DNA of 64,000 nt, from positions 744,001-808,000 of the forward strand of contig NZ_JAFCJE010000002.1 in the NCBI RefSeq assembly GCF_018131185.1, given 5' to 3'. Source of the stretch: Bradyrhizobium diazoefficiens. GTDB lineage: Bacteria; Pseudomonadota; Alphaproteobacteria; Rhizobiales; Xanthobacteraceae. The first letter of the stretch is position 1; every line of letters starts with the position of its first letter. The notes beneath the pieces are model-generated. The model did not search any database and was not told the origin of the DNA. It saw only the letters and a program-made list of their open reading frames with translations. Positions 37,630-46,592 of the stretch are shown here, one piece after another. The position numbers and the translations under genes are program-made.

Positions 37630-38331
37630 CTACTTCCGCCCCAGCACTTCCTTAGCCCTCTGGCCGAACATGATCTTGCGTGATTCCTCGTCGAACGGCT
37701 CTTTCACGAATTTGCCGATCGCAAGCCCCGCCTGCACCTGCGGCCGGGCGCGGACCTCGGCATACCAGCGCTTGACGTTCGGATAATCGTCGAGTGTAAA
37801 GCCCTGCGCCTTGTGCGTCATGGTCCAGGGGAAGCAGGCGATGTCGGCGATGGAATAATCGCCGGCGACATAGGCACCGGTGTTCTCCAACTGCCTGTCG
37901 AGCACCCCGTACAGCCGGGCCGCCTCGTCGCGGTAGCGCTGGATCGCATAGGGAATCTTCTCCGCCGCATAGAGCGCGAAATGGCCATGCTGGCCGAGCA
38001 TCGGTCCGAGGCCGGCCATCTGCCACATCACCCACTGGATGGTGGTGGAACGGCCGCGCAAGTCGGCGGGCAACAATCGGCCGGTCTTCTCCGCCAGATA
38101 AATCAGGATCGCGCCGGTTTCGAAGGCGGAGAACGGTTCACCGCCGTCGGCGGGAGCGTGATCGACGATCGCGGGGATGCGATTGTTCGGGGAGACCGCC
38201 AGAAATTCGGGGCTGAACTGCTGGCCGGTGCGGATGTTGACGGGCTTCACGGTGTAGGGGAGCCCGAGCTCCTCCAGCATGATCGAGATTTTCCAGCCGT
38301 TCGGCGTCGGCGCGTAATAGAGGTCGATCAT
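37630..38331 (-). CDS. Glutathione S-transferase (YfcG/Ure2p-like)
   Basis: A 233-residue GST. The N-terminal thioredoxin fold starts MIDLYYAPTPNGWKISIMLE, with Thr/Asn typical of the nu class (YfcG-like), and a cis-Pro/Glu-Ser equivalent is at FETGAILIYLA near 75. The all-helical C-terminal domain includes YSIADIACFPWT near 160. Probably a disulfide-bond reductase or conjugating enzyme in the cytoplasm. Confidence 0.92.
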   Translation of the reverse strand: MIDLYYAPTPNGWKISIMLEELGLPYTVKPVNIRTGQQFSPEFLAVSPNNRIPAIVDHAPADGGEPFSAFETGAILIYLAEKTGRLLPADLRGRSTTIQWVMWQMAGLGPMLGQHGHFALYAAEKIPYAIQRYRDEAARLYGVLDRQLENTGAYVAGDYSIADIACFPWTMTHKAQGFTLDDYPNVKRWYAEVRARPQVQAGLAIGKFVKEPFDEESRKIMFGQRAKEVLGRK

Positions 38332-38449
38332 GACCTTTCCCTTGGCATTTCCTGTCGCCGCCGAAATAGAGAGCGACTTTCGTTGTTCTGTACCTCGACG
38401 TTAGGACATGGCAGGAAGAGGCGCAACACAACCTGCCGGGAGGGCCGCC

Positions 38450-39472
38450 ATGCTGTTTCCAACCACGATCGCCGGCTCCCTGCCGAAGCCGGAATGGCTC
38501 GCCGAGCCCAACATGCTCTGGGCGCCCTGGAAGTCGCAAGGCGAGGAACTTCTCCGCGCCAAGCGCGATGCGACACTGATCTGGGTCAAGATCCAGGAGG
38601 ACGCCGGCATCGACATCCTCACCGAGGGCGAGCAGGCCCGGCAGCATTTCGTCCACGGCTTCCTGGAGAAGATCGACGGCATCGACTTCGCCCACAAGGT
38701 CGAGATGGGTATCCGCAAGGATCGCTACAAGGCGATGGTGCCGCAGGTGGTCGCGCCGCTCCGGCTCAAGGAACGCGTCCACGCCTTCGAGGCGCGCGTG
38801 GCGCGCACGCACACCAGGAAGAAGCTGAAGTTCACGCTGCCCGGCCCGATGACCATCATCGACACCATTGCCGACCGCTACTATGGCGACCGCGTGAAGA
38901 TGGCGTTTGCCTTCGCCGAGTTGCTCAACGAGGAGGCCAAGGCGTTGCAGGCCGATGGCGTCGATCTCGTTCAGTTCGACGAGCCGGCCTTCAACGTCTA
39001 CATGGACGAGGTCAACGATTGGGGCATCAAGGCGCTGGAGCGCGCCGCGCAGGGCCTGACCTGCGCCACCGCCGTGCATATCTGCTACGGCTACGGCATC
39101 AAGGCCAACACCGACTGGAAGGAGACGCTCGGCCCGCAGTGGCGACAGTATGAGCAGATCTTTCCGGCGATCGACGCCAGCCCGATCCAGCAGGTGGCGA
39201 TCGAATGCCGTAACTCGAAAGTGCCGCTCGATCTGCTCGCGCTCCTGAAGAACAAGATCGTGCAGGCCGGCGTGATCGACGTCGCCAGCGACATTGTGGA
39301 AACCGCCGAGGACGTCGTTCAGGTCATCGACGCGGTGTCGAAATTCGTGCCCAAGAGCAACATCATTGCCACCACCAATTGCGGCATGGCGCCGATGCGG
39401 CGCGAGATCGCCGAAGCCAAGCTGATGGCGCTCGGCGCGGGGGCGGCGCTCGCGCGCGAGAAGCTGGGGTAG
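38450..39472 (+). CDS. Cobalamin-independent methionine synthase-like protein (MetE C-terminal domain)
   Basis: A 340-residue UROD/MetE-fold protein resembling the catalytic C-terminal half of MetE, starting LFPTTIAGSLPKPEWLAE. Likely zinc ligands are in ATAVHICYG (His, Cys), near 215, and TNCGMAP near 310. About half the length of full MetE, so a core-type methyltransferase; the methyl donor may not be folate. ATG 38450 has GGGAGGG upstream; an earlier ATG at 38408 is in frame but lacks a site. Confidence 0.88.
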   Translation: MLFPTTIAGSLPKPEWLAEPNMLWAPWKSQGEELLRAKRDATLIWVKIQEDAGIDILTEGEQARQHFVHGFLEKIDGIDFAHKVEMGIRKDRYKAMVPQVVAPLRLKERVHAFEARVARTHTRKKLKFTLPGPMTIIDTIADRYYGDRVKMAFAFAELLNEEAKALQADGVDLVQFDEPAFNVYMDEVNDWGIKALERAAQGLTCATAVHICYGYGIKANTDWKETLGPQWRQYEQIFPAIDASPIQQVAIECRNSKVPLDLLALLKNKIVQAGVIDVASDIVETAEDVVQVIDAVSKFVPKSNIIATTNCGMAPMRREIAEAKLMALGAGAALAREKLG

Positions 39473-39483
39473 CGGCAGGCGTG

Positions 39484-40101
39484 CTAAGGCAGCGCCGTTG
39501 GATGCAGCACGGGGGTGTAGCCGGCGGTTAATGCGTGCAAAATTGAGGGCGGCGTCAGCAACGCCGCTTCGCCAAGCTGACGTTCGACCCCGCTATAACC
39601 CGCCGGTGACCACAACAGCGCCCTGCCCTGCAGTACCAGAAAGCTGTCTTCGCCCTGCTGCACCATTGCGCCGTCGGGAAGGTCTGCGAGCGGCACCGGC
39701 AATGGGTGCAAGCGCTTGCGACCGCGATCGAGACGCTCCCGATGCAGCACGGCATCCATCGCCTTCGCGCTGATGCCGCTTGCACCATTCCCCGCTTCCC
39801 ACGCGGCTCGGAATCGCTTGGCGTCCTCGCGCCGGCAGAAGAAGCAGGGCCGGTGTCCTGCGGCAAAGGCGGTGGCCTCGTCGAGGAAGAACAGCTCGGT
39901 CCAGCTCCGCCGCGCCATCACCGGCCGCCGCCAGCCGCGGAATTCACACAGGCATGTAATCCACGCCGGCGACGACCAGCGCTTCCTCAGCAGCGTCTTC
40001 GTCGCGGGATCGTGGATGATGCCGCGATTGCCGGTGAACAGGCCGCGATGCGGCGTGGCGATGATGTCGCCGGTGGGAGTGACGCGGTTTTGCAGGGGCA
40101 T
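39484..40101 (-). CDS. Unknown conserved protein with paired cysteines
   Basis: A 205-residue cytoplasmic protein. It contains WITCLCEFRGWRR (CxC near 50-52), then HRPCFFCRREDAKRFR (CxxC near 85-88), which together could bind one metal ion. The HRGLFTGNRGIIHD N-terminus and LLWSPAGY near 163 are distinctive. I do not recognise the family. Downstream of the phosphoribosyltransferase on the same strand, separated by a repeat element; convergent with the MetE-like gene. Confidence 0.75.
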   Translation of the reverse strand: MPLQNRVTPTGDIIATPHRGLFTGNRGIIHDPATKTLLRKRWSSPAWITCLCEFRGWRRPVMARRSWTELFFLDEATAFAAGHRPCFFCRREDAKRFRAAWEAGNGASGISAKAMDAVLHRERLDRGRKRLHPLPVPLADLPDGAMVQQGEDSFLVLQGRALLWSPAGYSGVERQLGEAALLTPPSILHALTAGYTPVLHPTALP

Positions 40102-40124
40102 GAGCTGCGCCGTGCTAAACTGAC

Positions 40125-40204
40125 GTCATTCCGGGGCGGTCCGCAGGACCGAACCCGGAATCTCGAGATTCCGGGTTCGATGCTTCGCATCGTCCCGGAA
40201 TGAC
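40125..40204. repeat. Palindromic element copy 6 (shortest form)
   Basis: GTCATTCCGGGGCGGTCCGC ... GCATCGTCCCGGAATGAC, centre GAATCTCGAGATTC, a simple hairpin of about 80 bp without the 18-bp module. It begins eight bases beyond the phosphoribosyltransferase stop. Confidence 0.9.
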
Positions 40205-40212
40205 TCCAGCCC

Positions 40213-40740
40213 TCACGCCGCGCCGTCGCGCAGCGGCGGGTGATAGGACAGCGCGGTGTCCCAGGGGAAGAATATCCAGGTGTCCTGCGACACTTCGGTG
40301 ATGAAGGTGTCGACCAGTGGACGGCCCATCGGCTTGGCGTAGACTGTGGCGAAATGCGCATCGGGCAGCATCTCGCGCACCAGCTTGCCGGTCTTGCCGG
40401 TGTCGACGAGGTCGTCGACGATCAACAGCCCCTTGCCGGTGCCGCCGCCGAGCTTCATCGCCGCCTCGGAAATGCCCTTGAGGACCTGGAGTTCGCCCTG
40501 CTTGTTGTGGTCGTAGCTGGCGATGCAGACCGTATCGATCACGCGCACGCCGAGCTCGCGCGCCACGATCGCCGCCGGCACGAGGCCACCGCGGGTGATC
40601 GCGATCACTGCGTGGAACGGACCGACCTCGTTGAGGCGCCAGGTCAGCGCCCGGCAATCCCTGTGGAATTGGTCCCAGGAGACCGGAAAGGCCCTGCCCG
40701 CCCGCTCCTGTGCGCTCAGTTCCGGTGCTTCACCAGCCAT
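40213..40740 (-). CDS. gpt: Xanthine phosphoribosyltransferase
   Basis: A 175-residue purine salvage enzyme that makes XMP/GMP from xanthine or guanine and PRPP. The PRPP motif is [18 protein letters not shown] near 96-113. N-terminal [19 protein letters not shown] and [20 protein letters not shown] match the Gpt family. Cytoplasmic, possibly membrane-associated as in E. coli. Upstream in the same direction is the CinA/MoaB-like gene, 39 bp away. Confidence 0.93.
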   Translation of the reverse strand: MAGEAPELSAQERAGRAFPVSWDQFHRDCRALTWRLNEVGPFHAVIAITRGGLVPAAIVARELGVRVIDTVCIASYDHNKQGELQVLKGISEAAMKLGGGTGKGLLIVDDLVDTGKTGKLVREMLPDAHFATVYAKPMGRPLVDTFITEVSQDTWIFFPWDTALSYHPPLRDGAA

Positions 40741-40779
40741 TGTCGTCTCCTGCCATTGGTCGCCGGGCAGTTTTCTCTG

Positions 40780-41517
40780 CTAGCGGGTGATGTTCAATCC
40801 CGCCAGCATTTCCTTCACCGCCGCCATGGCGGATGCGAGCTTGTCGGCATCGCGCGAGCGCACCACGAGATTGGTATTGGGCTTCTGCTCTTCGTCCATG
40901 AAGGGATAGCTGCCGATGATGGTGTCGGGATGGGCGGCGGCGATCGCCCGCAAGGGGCTGCCGATGTCGCCCTCCCGCGCATTGGCGCGAACCGATTCGG
41001 AGAGCATGCGCACACCCGACTTCAGCTTGGGCGAGACGATGTCCATCATCGCCTGCATGATCGAGGGCACGCCCGCCATCACGATGACATTGCCGATCTT
41101 GAAGCCGGGCGCGAGGATGGTCGCGCTCTGGATCAGCTCGGCGCCGTCGGGAATGCGGGCCATGCGTAGGCGGGCCTCGTTGAGGTCCTGCTCGCTCCAG
41201 CGCTCGCGGAAGCGGGCGACGACCTCCGGGTGATGGTCGATGCCGACGCCGAACGCCTTGGCCACGCTGTCGGCGGTGATGTCGTCATGGGTCGGCCCGA
41301 TGCCGCCGGTGGTGAAGACGTAGGTGTAGCGATGCCGCAGTGCGTCCAGGGCCGCGATGATGTCGGCCTCGTCATCGGCGACGACCCGGACCTCCTTCAG
41401 GTCGATGCCGATATTGGTCAGGTATTCGGCGATGAAGCCGATATTCTTGTCCTTGGTCCGGCCGGACAGGATTTCGTCGCCAATGACCAGAATGCCCGCC
41501 GTGACGATCTCGCTCAT
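40780..41517 (-). CDS. CinA/MoaB-type molybdopterin-binding domain protein
   Basis: A 245-residue protein with the MoCF-biosynthesis fold: AGILVIGDEILSGRTKDKN near 6-24 and TTGGIGPTHDDITADSVAKA near 70-89. It corresponds to the N-terminal half of CinA (nicotinamide nucleotide repair/ADP-ribose pyrophosphatase in homologues) without the NMN deamidase half. Function in this short form is less certain. Confidence 0.9.
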   Translation of the reverse strand: MSEIVTAGILVIGDEILSGRTKDKNIGFIAEYLTNIGIDLKEVRVVADDEADIIAALDALRHRYTYVFTTGGIGPTHDDITADSVAKAFGVGIDHHPEVVARFRERWSEQDLNEARLRMARIPDGAELIQSATILAPGFKIGNVIVMAGVPSIMQAMMDIVSPKLKSGVRMLSESVRANAREGDIGSPLRAIAAAHPDTIIGSYPFMDEEQKPNTNLVVRSRDADKLASAMAAVKEMLAGLNITR

Positions 41518-41796
41518 AACTTAAGTCCCTCACCTGTGGCGCCAACTTTGCCGAGGTAACGCGTTGAAGTCACGCGGTTTTGCTGTCGAAATAAGCAGTC
41601 CTCAGCCATTTTTTCAGGCAAGCCGCCGGCCATCCCCGGCAAATGCTGCCAGTCCATGCTTATCCCGCTGGCCCGGCCCTTGCTACCACATGAAAGTCAT
41701 GCACTCTTGCCGCATGGCCACGGGACGTTGCGGTCTTCACGGAGGCCTGGCGGCCTGTCCAATGGCGCAACGCCTTGCGGAGACAAGTCGGGATCT

Positions 41797-43215
41797 ATGG
41801 CAGTCGCGTTTGATGAGATGAATATTCCCGGCGGGGATCTTCGCCCCGCCTACCAGGAGCTGGCGCGCTGGCTCAAGGAGACGCCGCCCGAGGCGCTTGA
41901 ATATCGCCGCCAGGAGGCCGAGCTCCTGTTCCGCCGCATCGGCATCACCTTCGCCGTTTATGGCGAGGCCGAATCCACCGAACGCCTGATCCCCTTCGAC
42001 GTCATCCCGCGGATCATGTCCGGCAAGGAATGGACCCTGCTGGAGAAGGGCCTGAAGCAGCGCGTGCGCGCGCTCAACATGTTCCTGCGCGACATCTATC
42101 ACGGCCGCGACATCCTGCGCGCCGAGATCGTGCCCGACGATCTGATCTTCCAGAATCCCGTCTTCCGGCCCGAGATGAACGGCCAGCAGGTGCCGCACGA
42201 CGTCTACGTGCACATCGCCGGCATCGACATCGTCCGGGTCGACGCCGAGGACTTCATCGTGCTGGAGGACAATGCGCGGACGCCGTCCGGCGTGTCCTAC
42301 ATGCTGGAGAACCGCGAGATCATGATGCGGCTGTTTCCGGATCTGTTCGCCCGCCACAGGGTGGCGCCGGTCGAGCGCTATCCGGACGAGCTGCTTTCGG
42401 CGCTCCGCTCCGTCGCGCCGCAAAGCGCATCGGGCGAGCCGACGGTGGCCCTGCTCACGCCCGGCGTCTACAACTCGGCCTATTACGAGCACTCCTTCCT
42501 TGCCGACAAGCTCGGTATCGAGCTGGTCGAGGGCCGCGATCTCATCGTCAAGAACAACGAAGTGTTCATGCGGACGACGGAAGGGCTGAAGCGGGTCGAC
42601 GTCATCTATCGCCGCGTCGACGACGACTTCCTCGACCCCCTCACGTTCCGCCCGGATTCCGTGCTCGGCGTGCCCGGGCTGATGTCGGCATATGCGGCCG
42701 GCAACATCACGCTCGCCAATGCGGTCGGCACAGGAATCGCCGACGACAAGGCGATCTACTCCTACATGCCCGACATCGTGAAATTCTATCTCGGCGAGGA
42801 GCCGATCCTGAAGAACGTGCAAACCTGGCGCTGCCGCGAGCCGAAGGATCTCGCCTACGTGCTGGACAACCTAGGCGAGCTCGTCGTCAAGGAGGTTCAC
42901 GGCTCCGGCGGCTACGGCATGCTGATCGGCCCCGCCGCGACCAAAGCGACGATCGAAGCGTTTCGCGAGAAGCTCAAGCGCGAGCCCGAAGGTTTCATCG
43001 CGCAGCCGACGCTGGCGCTGTCGACCTGCCCGACCTGCACGGCGTCGGGCCTTGCGCCACGCCATGTCGATTTGCGGCCCTTCGTGCTCACCGGCAGCAA
43101 GAGCACCACCATCGTGCCGGGCGGACTGACACGCGTCGCGCTGAAGGAAGGCTCCCTGGTGGTCAATTCCAGCCAGGGCGGCGGCACCAAAGACACCTGG
43201 ATCCTGGACGAGTAG
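41797..43215 (+). CDS. Circularly permuted type 2 ATP-grasp protein
   Basis: A 472-residue predicted amide-bond ligase (DUF404/DUF407 type). The N-terminal half has DVIPRIMSGKEWTLLEKGLK and YVHIAGIDIVR; the nucleotide-binding GVSYMLENRE and the loop VVKEVHGSGGYGMLIG near 365-380 belong to the permuted ATP-grasp fold. The C-terminal PRHVDLRPFVLTG completes it. Predicted to join an amino acid or peptide through an acyl phosphate. First gene of the alpha-E/transglutaminase/Anbu unit; four bases separate it from the alpha-E gene. ATG 41797 has GCGGAGA upstream. Confidence 0.93.
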   Translation: MAVAFDEMNIPGGDLRPAYQELARWLKETPPEALEYRRQEAELLFRRIGITFAVYGEAESTERLIPFDVIPRIMSGKEWTLLEKGLKQRVRALNMFLRDIYHGRDILRAEIVPDDLIFQNPVFRPEMNGQQVPHDVYVHIAGIDIVRVDAEDFIVLEDNARTPSGVSYMLENREIMMRLFPDLFARHRVAPVERYPDELLSALRSVAPQSASGEPTVALLTPGVYNSAYYEHSFLADKLGIELVEGRDLIVKNNEVFMRTTEGLKRVDVIYRRVDDDFLDPLTFRPDSVLGVPGLMSAYAAGNITLANAVGTGIADDKAIYSYMPDIVKFYLGEEPILKNVQTWRCREPKDLAYVLDNLGELVVKEVHGSGGYGMLIGPAATKATIEAFREKLKREPEGFIAQPTLALSTCPTCTASGLAPRHVDLRPFVLTGSKSTTIVPGGLTRVALKEGSLVVNSSQGGGTKDTWILDE

Positions 43216-43219
43216 ACAG

Positions 43220-44164
43220 ATGCTGTCGCGTACCGCCGAAAACCTCTATTGGCTCGCCCGCTACGTCGAACGGGCCGAATATCTCGCGCGCACCATCGAT
43301 GCGACCCTGCGCGTCACCGCGCTTCCCGCCGCCTATGTCGGCAAGACCAACGAATGGGACTCGGCGCTTCTCACCGCCGGCGTCGCCGCCAGCTTCTATC
43401 AGACCTACGACGAAGCCAACGAGCACAACGTCGTCGACTACCTCTCGTTCTCGGCGAACAATCCCTCCTCGATCAGGAACTGCATCGAGGCGGCACGGCT
43501 GAACTCGCGCTCGGTGCGCACGGCGCTGACCAGCGAAATGTGGGACACCATCAACTCGGCCTGGATCGAGCTGCAGGCAGTCTGGAGCAAAGGCACCTCG
43601 ACGCGTGAGGACCTCGCCAAATTTCTCCGCTTCGTGCAGGAGACATCGCTGCGCTTCGACGGCTCGGCCTACCGGACCATGCTGCGCAACGACGCCTACT
43701 GGTTCTCGCGGATGGGCGTGCATCTGGAGCGCGCCGACAACACCGCCCGCATTCTCGACGTGAAGTATCACGTGCTGCTGCCCGAGGAGGAGCATGTCGG
43801 CGGGCCCCTCGACTTCTATCAGTGGAGCTCGATCCTCCGGTCGGTCTCGGCGCTGACGGCCTATCACTGGGTCTACCGCGAGACGCTGAAGCCCTGGCTG
43901 ATCGCGGACCTGCTCATCCTCAACGACACGCTGCCGCGCTCGCTGGCCAGCTGCTACGGCAATCTCGTGCGCAACCTCGACCAGATCGGCGTCGCCTATG
44001 GCCGCCAGGGTCCCGCCCAGCGCCACGCCCGCGGCATCCGCAACCGGCTGGAACACAGCAACATGAACGACATTTTCCAGCATGGCGTGCATGAATTCAT
44101 TCAGGAATTCATCACGGACAATTCCAGGCTGGGCGAAATCATCACGAAGCAGTATTTGATCTAG
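43220..44164 (+). CDS. Alpha-E domain protein (DUF403)
   Basis: A 314-residue all-helical protein. Start MLSRTAENLYWLARYVERAE is the family hallmark. Mid-protein KGTSTREDLAKFLRFVQETS and RMGVHLERADNTARILDVKYH follow. Function unknown; nearly always encoded next to the permuted ATP-grasp protein and a transglutaminase, so probably a scaffold or partner in the same reaction. Four bases after the ATP-grasp stop; a repeat element begins 25 bp after its own stop. Confidence 0.93.
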   Translation: MLSRTAENLYWLARYVERAEYLARTIDATLRVTALPAAYVGKTNEWDSALLTAGVAASFYQTYDEANEHNVVDYLSFSANNPSSIRNCIEAARLNSRSVRTALTSEMWDTINSAWIELQAVWSKGTSTREDLAKFLRFVQETSLRFDGSAYRTMLRNDAYWFSRMGVHLERADNTARILDVKYHVLLPEEEHVGGPLDFYQWSSILRSVSALTAYHWVYRETLKPWLIADLLILNDTLPRSLASCYGNLVRNLDQIGVAYGRQGPAQRHARGIRNRLEHSNMNDIFQHGVHEFIQEFITDNSRLGEIITKQYLI

Positions 44165-44188
44165 TCAGGACCGACCCACTCACCCTTC

Positions 44189-44289
44189 GTCATTCCGGGG
44201 CGATGCGAAGCATCGAACCCGGAATCTCGAGATTCTCAGGTGCGCAATTGCGCCCCGGAGTTCGGCTCTTCGAGCCGCCCCGGAATGAC
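44189..44289. repeat. Palindromic element copy 7 (with imperfect 18-bp palindrome)
   Basis: GTCATTCCGGGGCGATGCG ... CCGCCCCGGAATGAC, centre GAATCTCGAGATTC, and a slightly broken version of the 18-bp palindrome at 44239-44256. Lies within the ATP-grasp/alpha-E/transglutaminase unit, ending 15 bp before the transglutaminase start. Confidence 0.88.
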
Positions 44290-44304
44290 CGAGCTAGAAC
44301 CCCC

Positions 44305-45153
44305 ATGCGCCTGCGAATCCTGCACACCACGACCTATCGCTACGAGCCGCCGGCCACGAGCGTGATCCAGATCCTGCGCATGACGCCCGGCAGCCATGAC
44401 GGGCAATATGTGGCGGAATGGCAGATCGACGTCTCCACGGACACCAAACTCGACACCCATGAGGACGCGTTCGGCAACGTCACCCACGTGCTGTCCTGCG
44501 GACCGGTCGACGACATCAAGATCATCGCCGAAGGACTGATCGAGACCCACGACACAGGCGGCGTGCTGCGCGGCACCGACGAGCGCTTTCCAGCCGGCAT
44601 GTTCCTGCGCTCCACCGACCTCACCACCGTCAATCCGCCGATGATGGCGGTTGCGCGCCAGTTGCGCAGCGAGGCCGAGAGCGACACGCTTGGCTTCCTG
44701 CACACGTTGATGGCCGAGATCGGTGATCACATGACCTTCGACGAGGACCCGACCAACAGCGGCACTTCGGCAGCCGAGGCCTTCGCCCTCAAGCGCGGCG
44801 TGTGCCAGGACTATGCGCATATCTTCATCGCCTGCGCCCGTAGCGGCGGCGTGCCAGCGCGTTTCGTCTCCGGCCACTTCCTGCGCTCGGATGGCACGGT
44901 GCACCAGGATGCAGGCCACGCCTGGGCCGAGGCCTACGTGCCTGATCTCGGCTGGGTCGGCTTCGATCCCGCCAACAGCATCTGCGCCACCGACGCCCAT
45001 GTCCGCGTCGCGATCGGGCTCGACTATCTCGGCGCCGCCCCCGTGCGCGGCACCCGTTATGGCGGCGGCCCGGAGACGCTGACAGTGACGGTCAAGGTCG
45101 AGCAGGCCGGCCGCGGCGGACAGTCGCAATCGCAGTCACAGTGGCAAAGCTAG
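44305..45153 (+). CDS. Bacterial transglutaminase-like protein
   Basis: A 282-residue papain-fold protein with the catalytic triad visible: C167 in KRGVCQDYAH, H205 in DAGHAWAEAYV and D221 in WVGFDPAN. An N-terminal beta domain (MRLRILHTTTYRYEPPATSV) is the usual partner domain. It is more likely a peptidase or amide transferase than a cross-linker. The last residues are a Ser-Gln repeat (SQSQSQSQW). The start ATG 44305 defines the beta domain; longer frames run through the repeat element. Confidence 0.92.
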   Translation: MRLRILHTTTYRYEPPATSVIQILRMTPGSHDGQYVAEWQIDVSTDTKLDTHEDAFGNVTHVLSCGPVDDIKIIAEGLIETHDTGGVLRGTDERFPAGMFLRSTDLTTVNPPMMAVARQLRSEAESDTLGFLHTLMAEIGDHMTFDEDPTNSGTSAAEAFALKRGVCQDYAHIFIACARSGGVPARFVSGHFLRSDGTVHQDAGHAWAEAYVPDLGWVGFDPANSICATDAHVRVAIGLDYLGAAPVRGTRYGGGPETLTVTVKVEQAGRGGQSQSQSQWQS

Positions 45154-45216
45154 ACGCAACCGTCCAAATGCCGGGACGTGCTACACTCGCCCAAACTGTC
45201 CTGTGCGAGGTATCCC

Positions 45217-45624
45217 ATGGCAACCGTCAAGCTGCTTTCGGACGATGAGCTCTCCACTGAGGCGCGCGCCGTCTTCGACGATATCCGCAGAGCGCGGAAC
45301 TCGGATTTCGTCAACAATTTCTGGCGCGCTCTGGCACATGATCCTAAGACGCTGCGACGGACCTGGGAGAGCATCAAGGAGGTGATGGCTCCGGGTGCGC
45401 TCGATCCCAAGGTCAAGGAGATGCTCTATGTCGCGGTTTCGATCGCGCATGGCTGCAGCTACTGCATCCATTCGCATACCGCCGCCGCGCGGGCCAAGGG
45501 TATGAGCGAGGCCGAATATGGCGAGCTGCTTGCCATCGTCGGCATGGCAGCGGAGACGAACCGGCTGGTCACGGCGCTCGGCGTGCCGGTTGATGAGGCG
45601 TTTCTGGTCGATGCCGGCGAATAG
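45217..45624 (+). CDS. AhpD-like carboxymuconolactone decarboxylase family protein
   Basis: A 135-residue all-helical CMD protein. The AhpD-type active site is intact: C80 and C83 in HGCSYCIHSH plus H87, with the preceding acidic KEMLYVAVS. It would act as a peroxidase or disulfide reductase. It sits between the transglutaminase and the Anbu gene, 63 bp after the former; a repeat element follows its stop by 16 bp. GTGCGAGG precedes ATG 45217. Confidence 0.9.
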   Translation: MATVKLLSDDELSTEARAVFDDIRRARNSDFVNNFWRALAHDPKTLRRTWESIKEVMAPGALDPKVKEMLYVAVSIAHGCSYCIHSHTAAARAKGMSEAEYGELLAIVGMAAETNRLVTALGVPVDEAFLVDAGE

Positions 45625-45640
45625 GCTGCCATCTCACGTC

Positions 45641-45743
45641 GTCATTCCGGGGTGCGCGTAGCGCGAGCCCGGAATCCATCAGGCGGCAAGGTTCGTGGAT
45701 GAATGGATTCCGGGCTCGCGACTTCGTCGCGCCCCGGAATGAC
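45641..45743. repeat. Palindromic element copy 8 (short form)
   Basis: GTCATTCCGGGGTGCGCG ... CGCGCCCCGGAATGAC, inner arms GGAATCCATC and GAATGGATTCC. No 18-bp module. It is between the AhpD-like and Anbu genes. Confidence 0.9.
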
Positions 45744-45811
45744 AGCTCGGGGGTTTCATGCCTCCCCGAAATTGGCTAGTAATTCCGCGCAAACGCGTTC
45801 GGGGACTGGAA

Positions 45812-46570
45812 ATGACCTATTGTTGCGGAATCCTGGTTCGGGACGGTCTGGTGATGATCGCCGATACCCGCACCAATGCGGGTCTCGACAACGTCTCGAC
45901 CTTCCGCAAGCTTCACATCTTCTCCAAGCCCGGCGAGCGCATCATGGCGATCGCCAGCGCGGGCAACCTCGCCATCAGCCAGTCGGTGCTGTCGACGCTG
46001 ACCGAAGGCCTGGAAGACCCTGACACGGGCGAGCTGGAGACGCTGATGAACGCGCCGACCATGTTCCAGGCCGCCCAGCGCATCGGCCGGGCGATCCGGG
46101 CGGTGCACGCGACCGAAGGGCCGGCGCTGAAATCCGAGGATGTGTCCTTCGACGTCTCCTTCCTGTTCGGCGGCCAGATCAAGGGCTCCCGGATGCGCCT
46201 GTTCATGGTCTATACCGCCGGCAATTTCATCGAGTGCACCACCGACACACCCTATTTGCAGATCGGCGAGCACAAATACGGCAAGCCGGTGCTCGACCGC
46301 GCCATGCACTACGACGTCGAGCTCTACGAGGCACTGAAGACGGGCCTGATCTCGATGGACTCGACCATGCGCTCGAATCTCGGCGTCGGCCTGCCGATCG
46401 ACGTGCTGGTGGTACGCAGCGACGCCTGCGAGGCCGATCTCAACCACCGCATCGAGGCGGGCGAGCCCTATTTCCATGATCTGCGCTCGCGCTGGTCTGC
46501 GGCCCTGCGGGCGGCGCATCAGAACATTCCGCGACCGCCCTACAAGAACGAAAAAGAACCGAAAACCTGA
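45812..46570 (+). CDS. Proteasome-like protease Anbu (ancestral beta subunit)
   Basis: A 252-residue N-terminal nucleophile hydrolase of the proteasome superfamily. Starting at ATG 45812 gives [20 protein letters not shown], so removal of Met exposes the catalytic Thr; D18 and K33 (precursor numbering) fit the proteasomal Asp17/Lys33 pair. This fixes the start against an in-frame TTG at 45758. Anbu assembles into open helical or ring-like oligomers in homologues, and its substrates are unknown. Its association with ATP-grasp, alpha-E and transglutaminase genes, seen here, is the known context. Confidence 0.93.
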   Translation: MTYCCGILVRDGLVMIADTRTNAGLDNVSTFRKLHIFSKPGERIMAIASAGNLAISQSVLSTLTEGLEDPDTGELETLMNAPTMFQAAQRIGRAIRAVHATEGPALKSEDVSFDVSFLFGGQIKGSRMRLFMVYTAGNFIECTTDTPYLQIGEHKYGKPVLDRAMHYDVELYEALKTGLISMDSTMRSNLGVGLPIDVLVVRSDACEADLNHRIEAGEPYFHDLRSRWSAALRAAHQNIPRPPYKNEKEPKT

Positions 46571-46592
46571 CAGCGAGAAGAGGCAGGCAACG

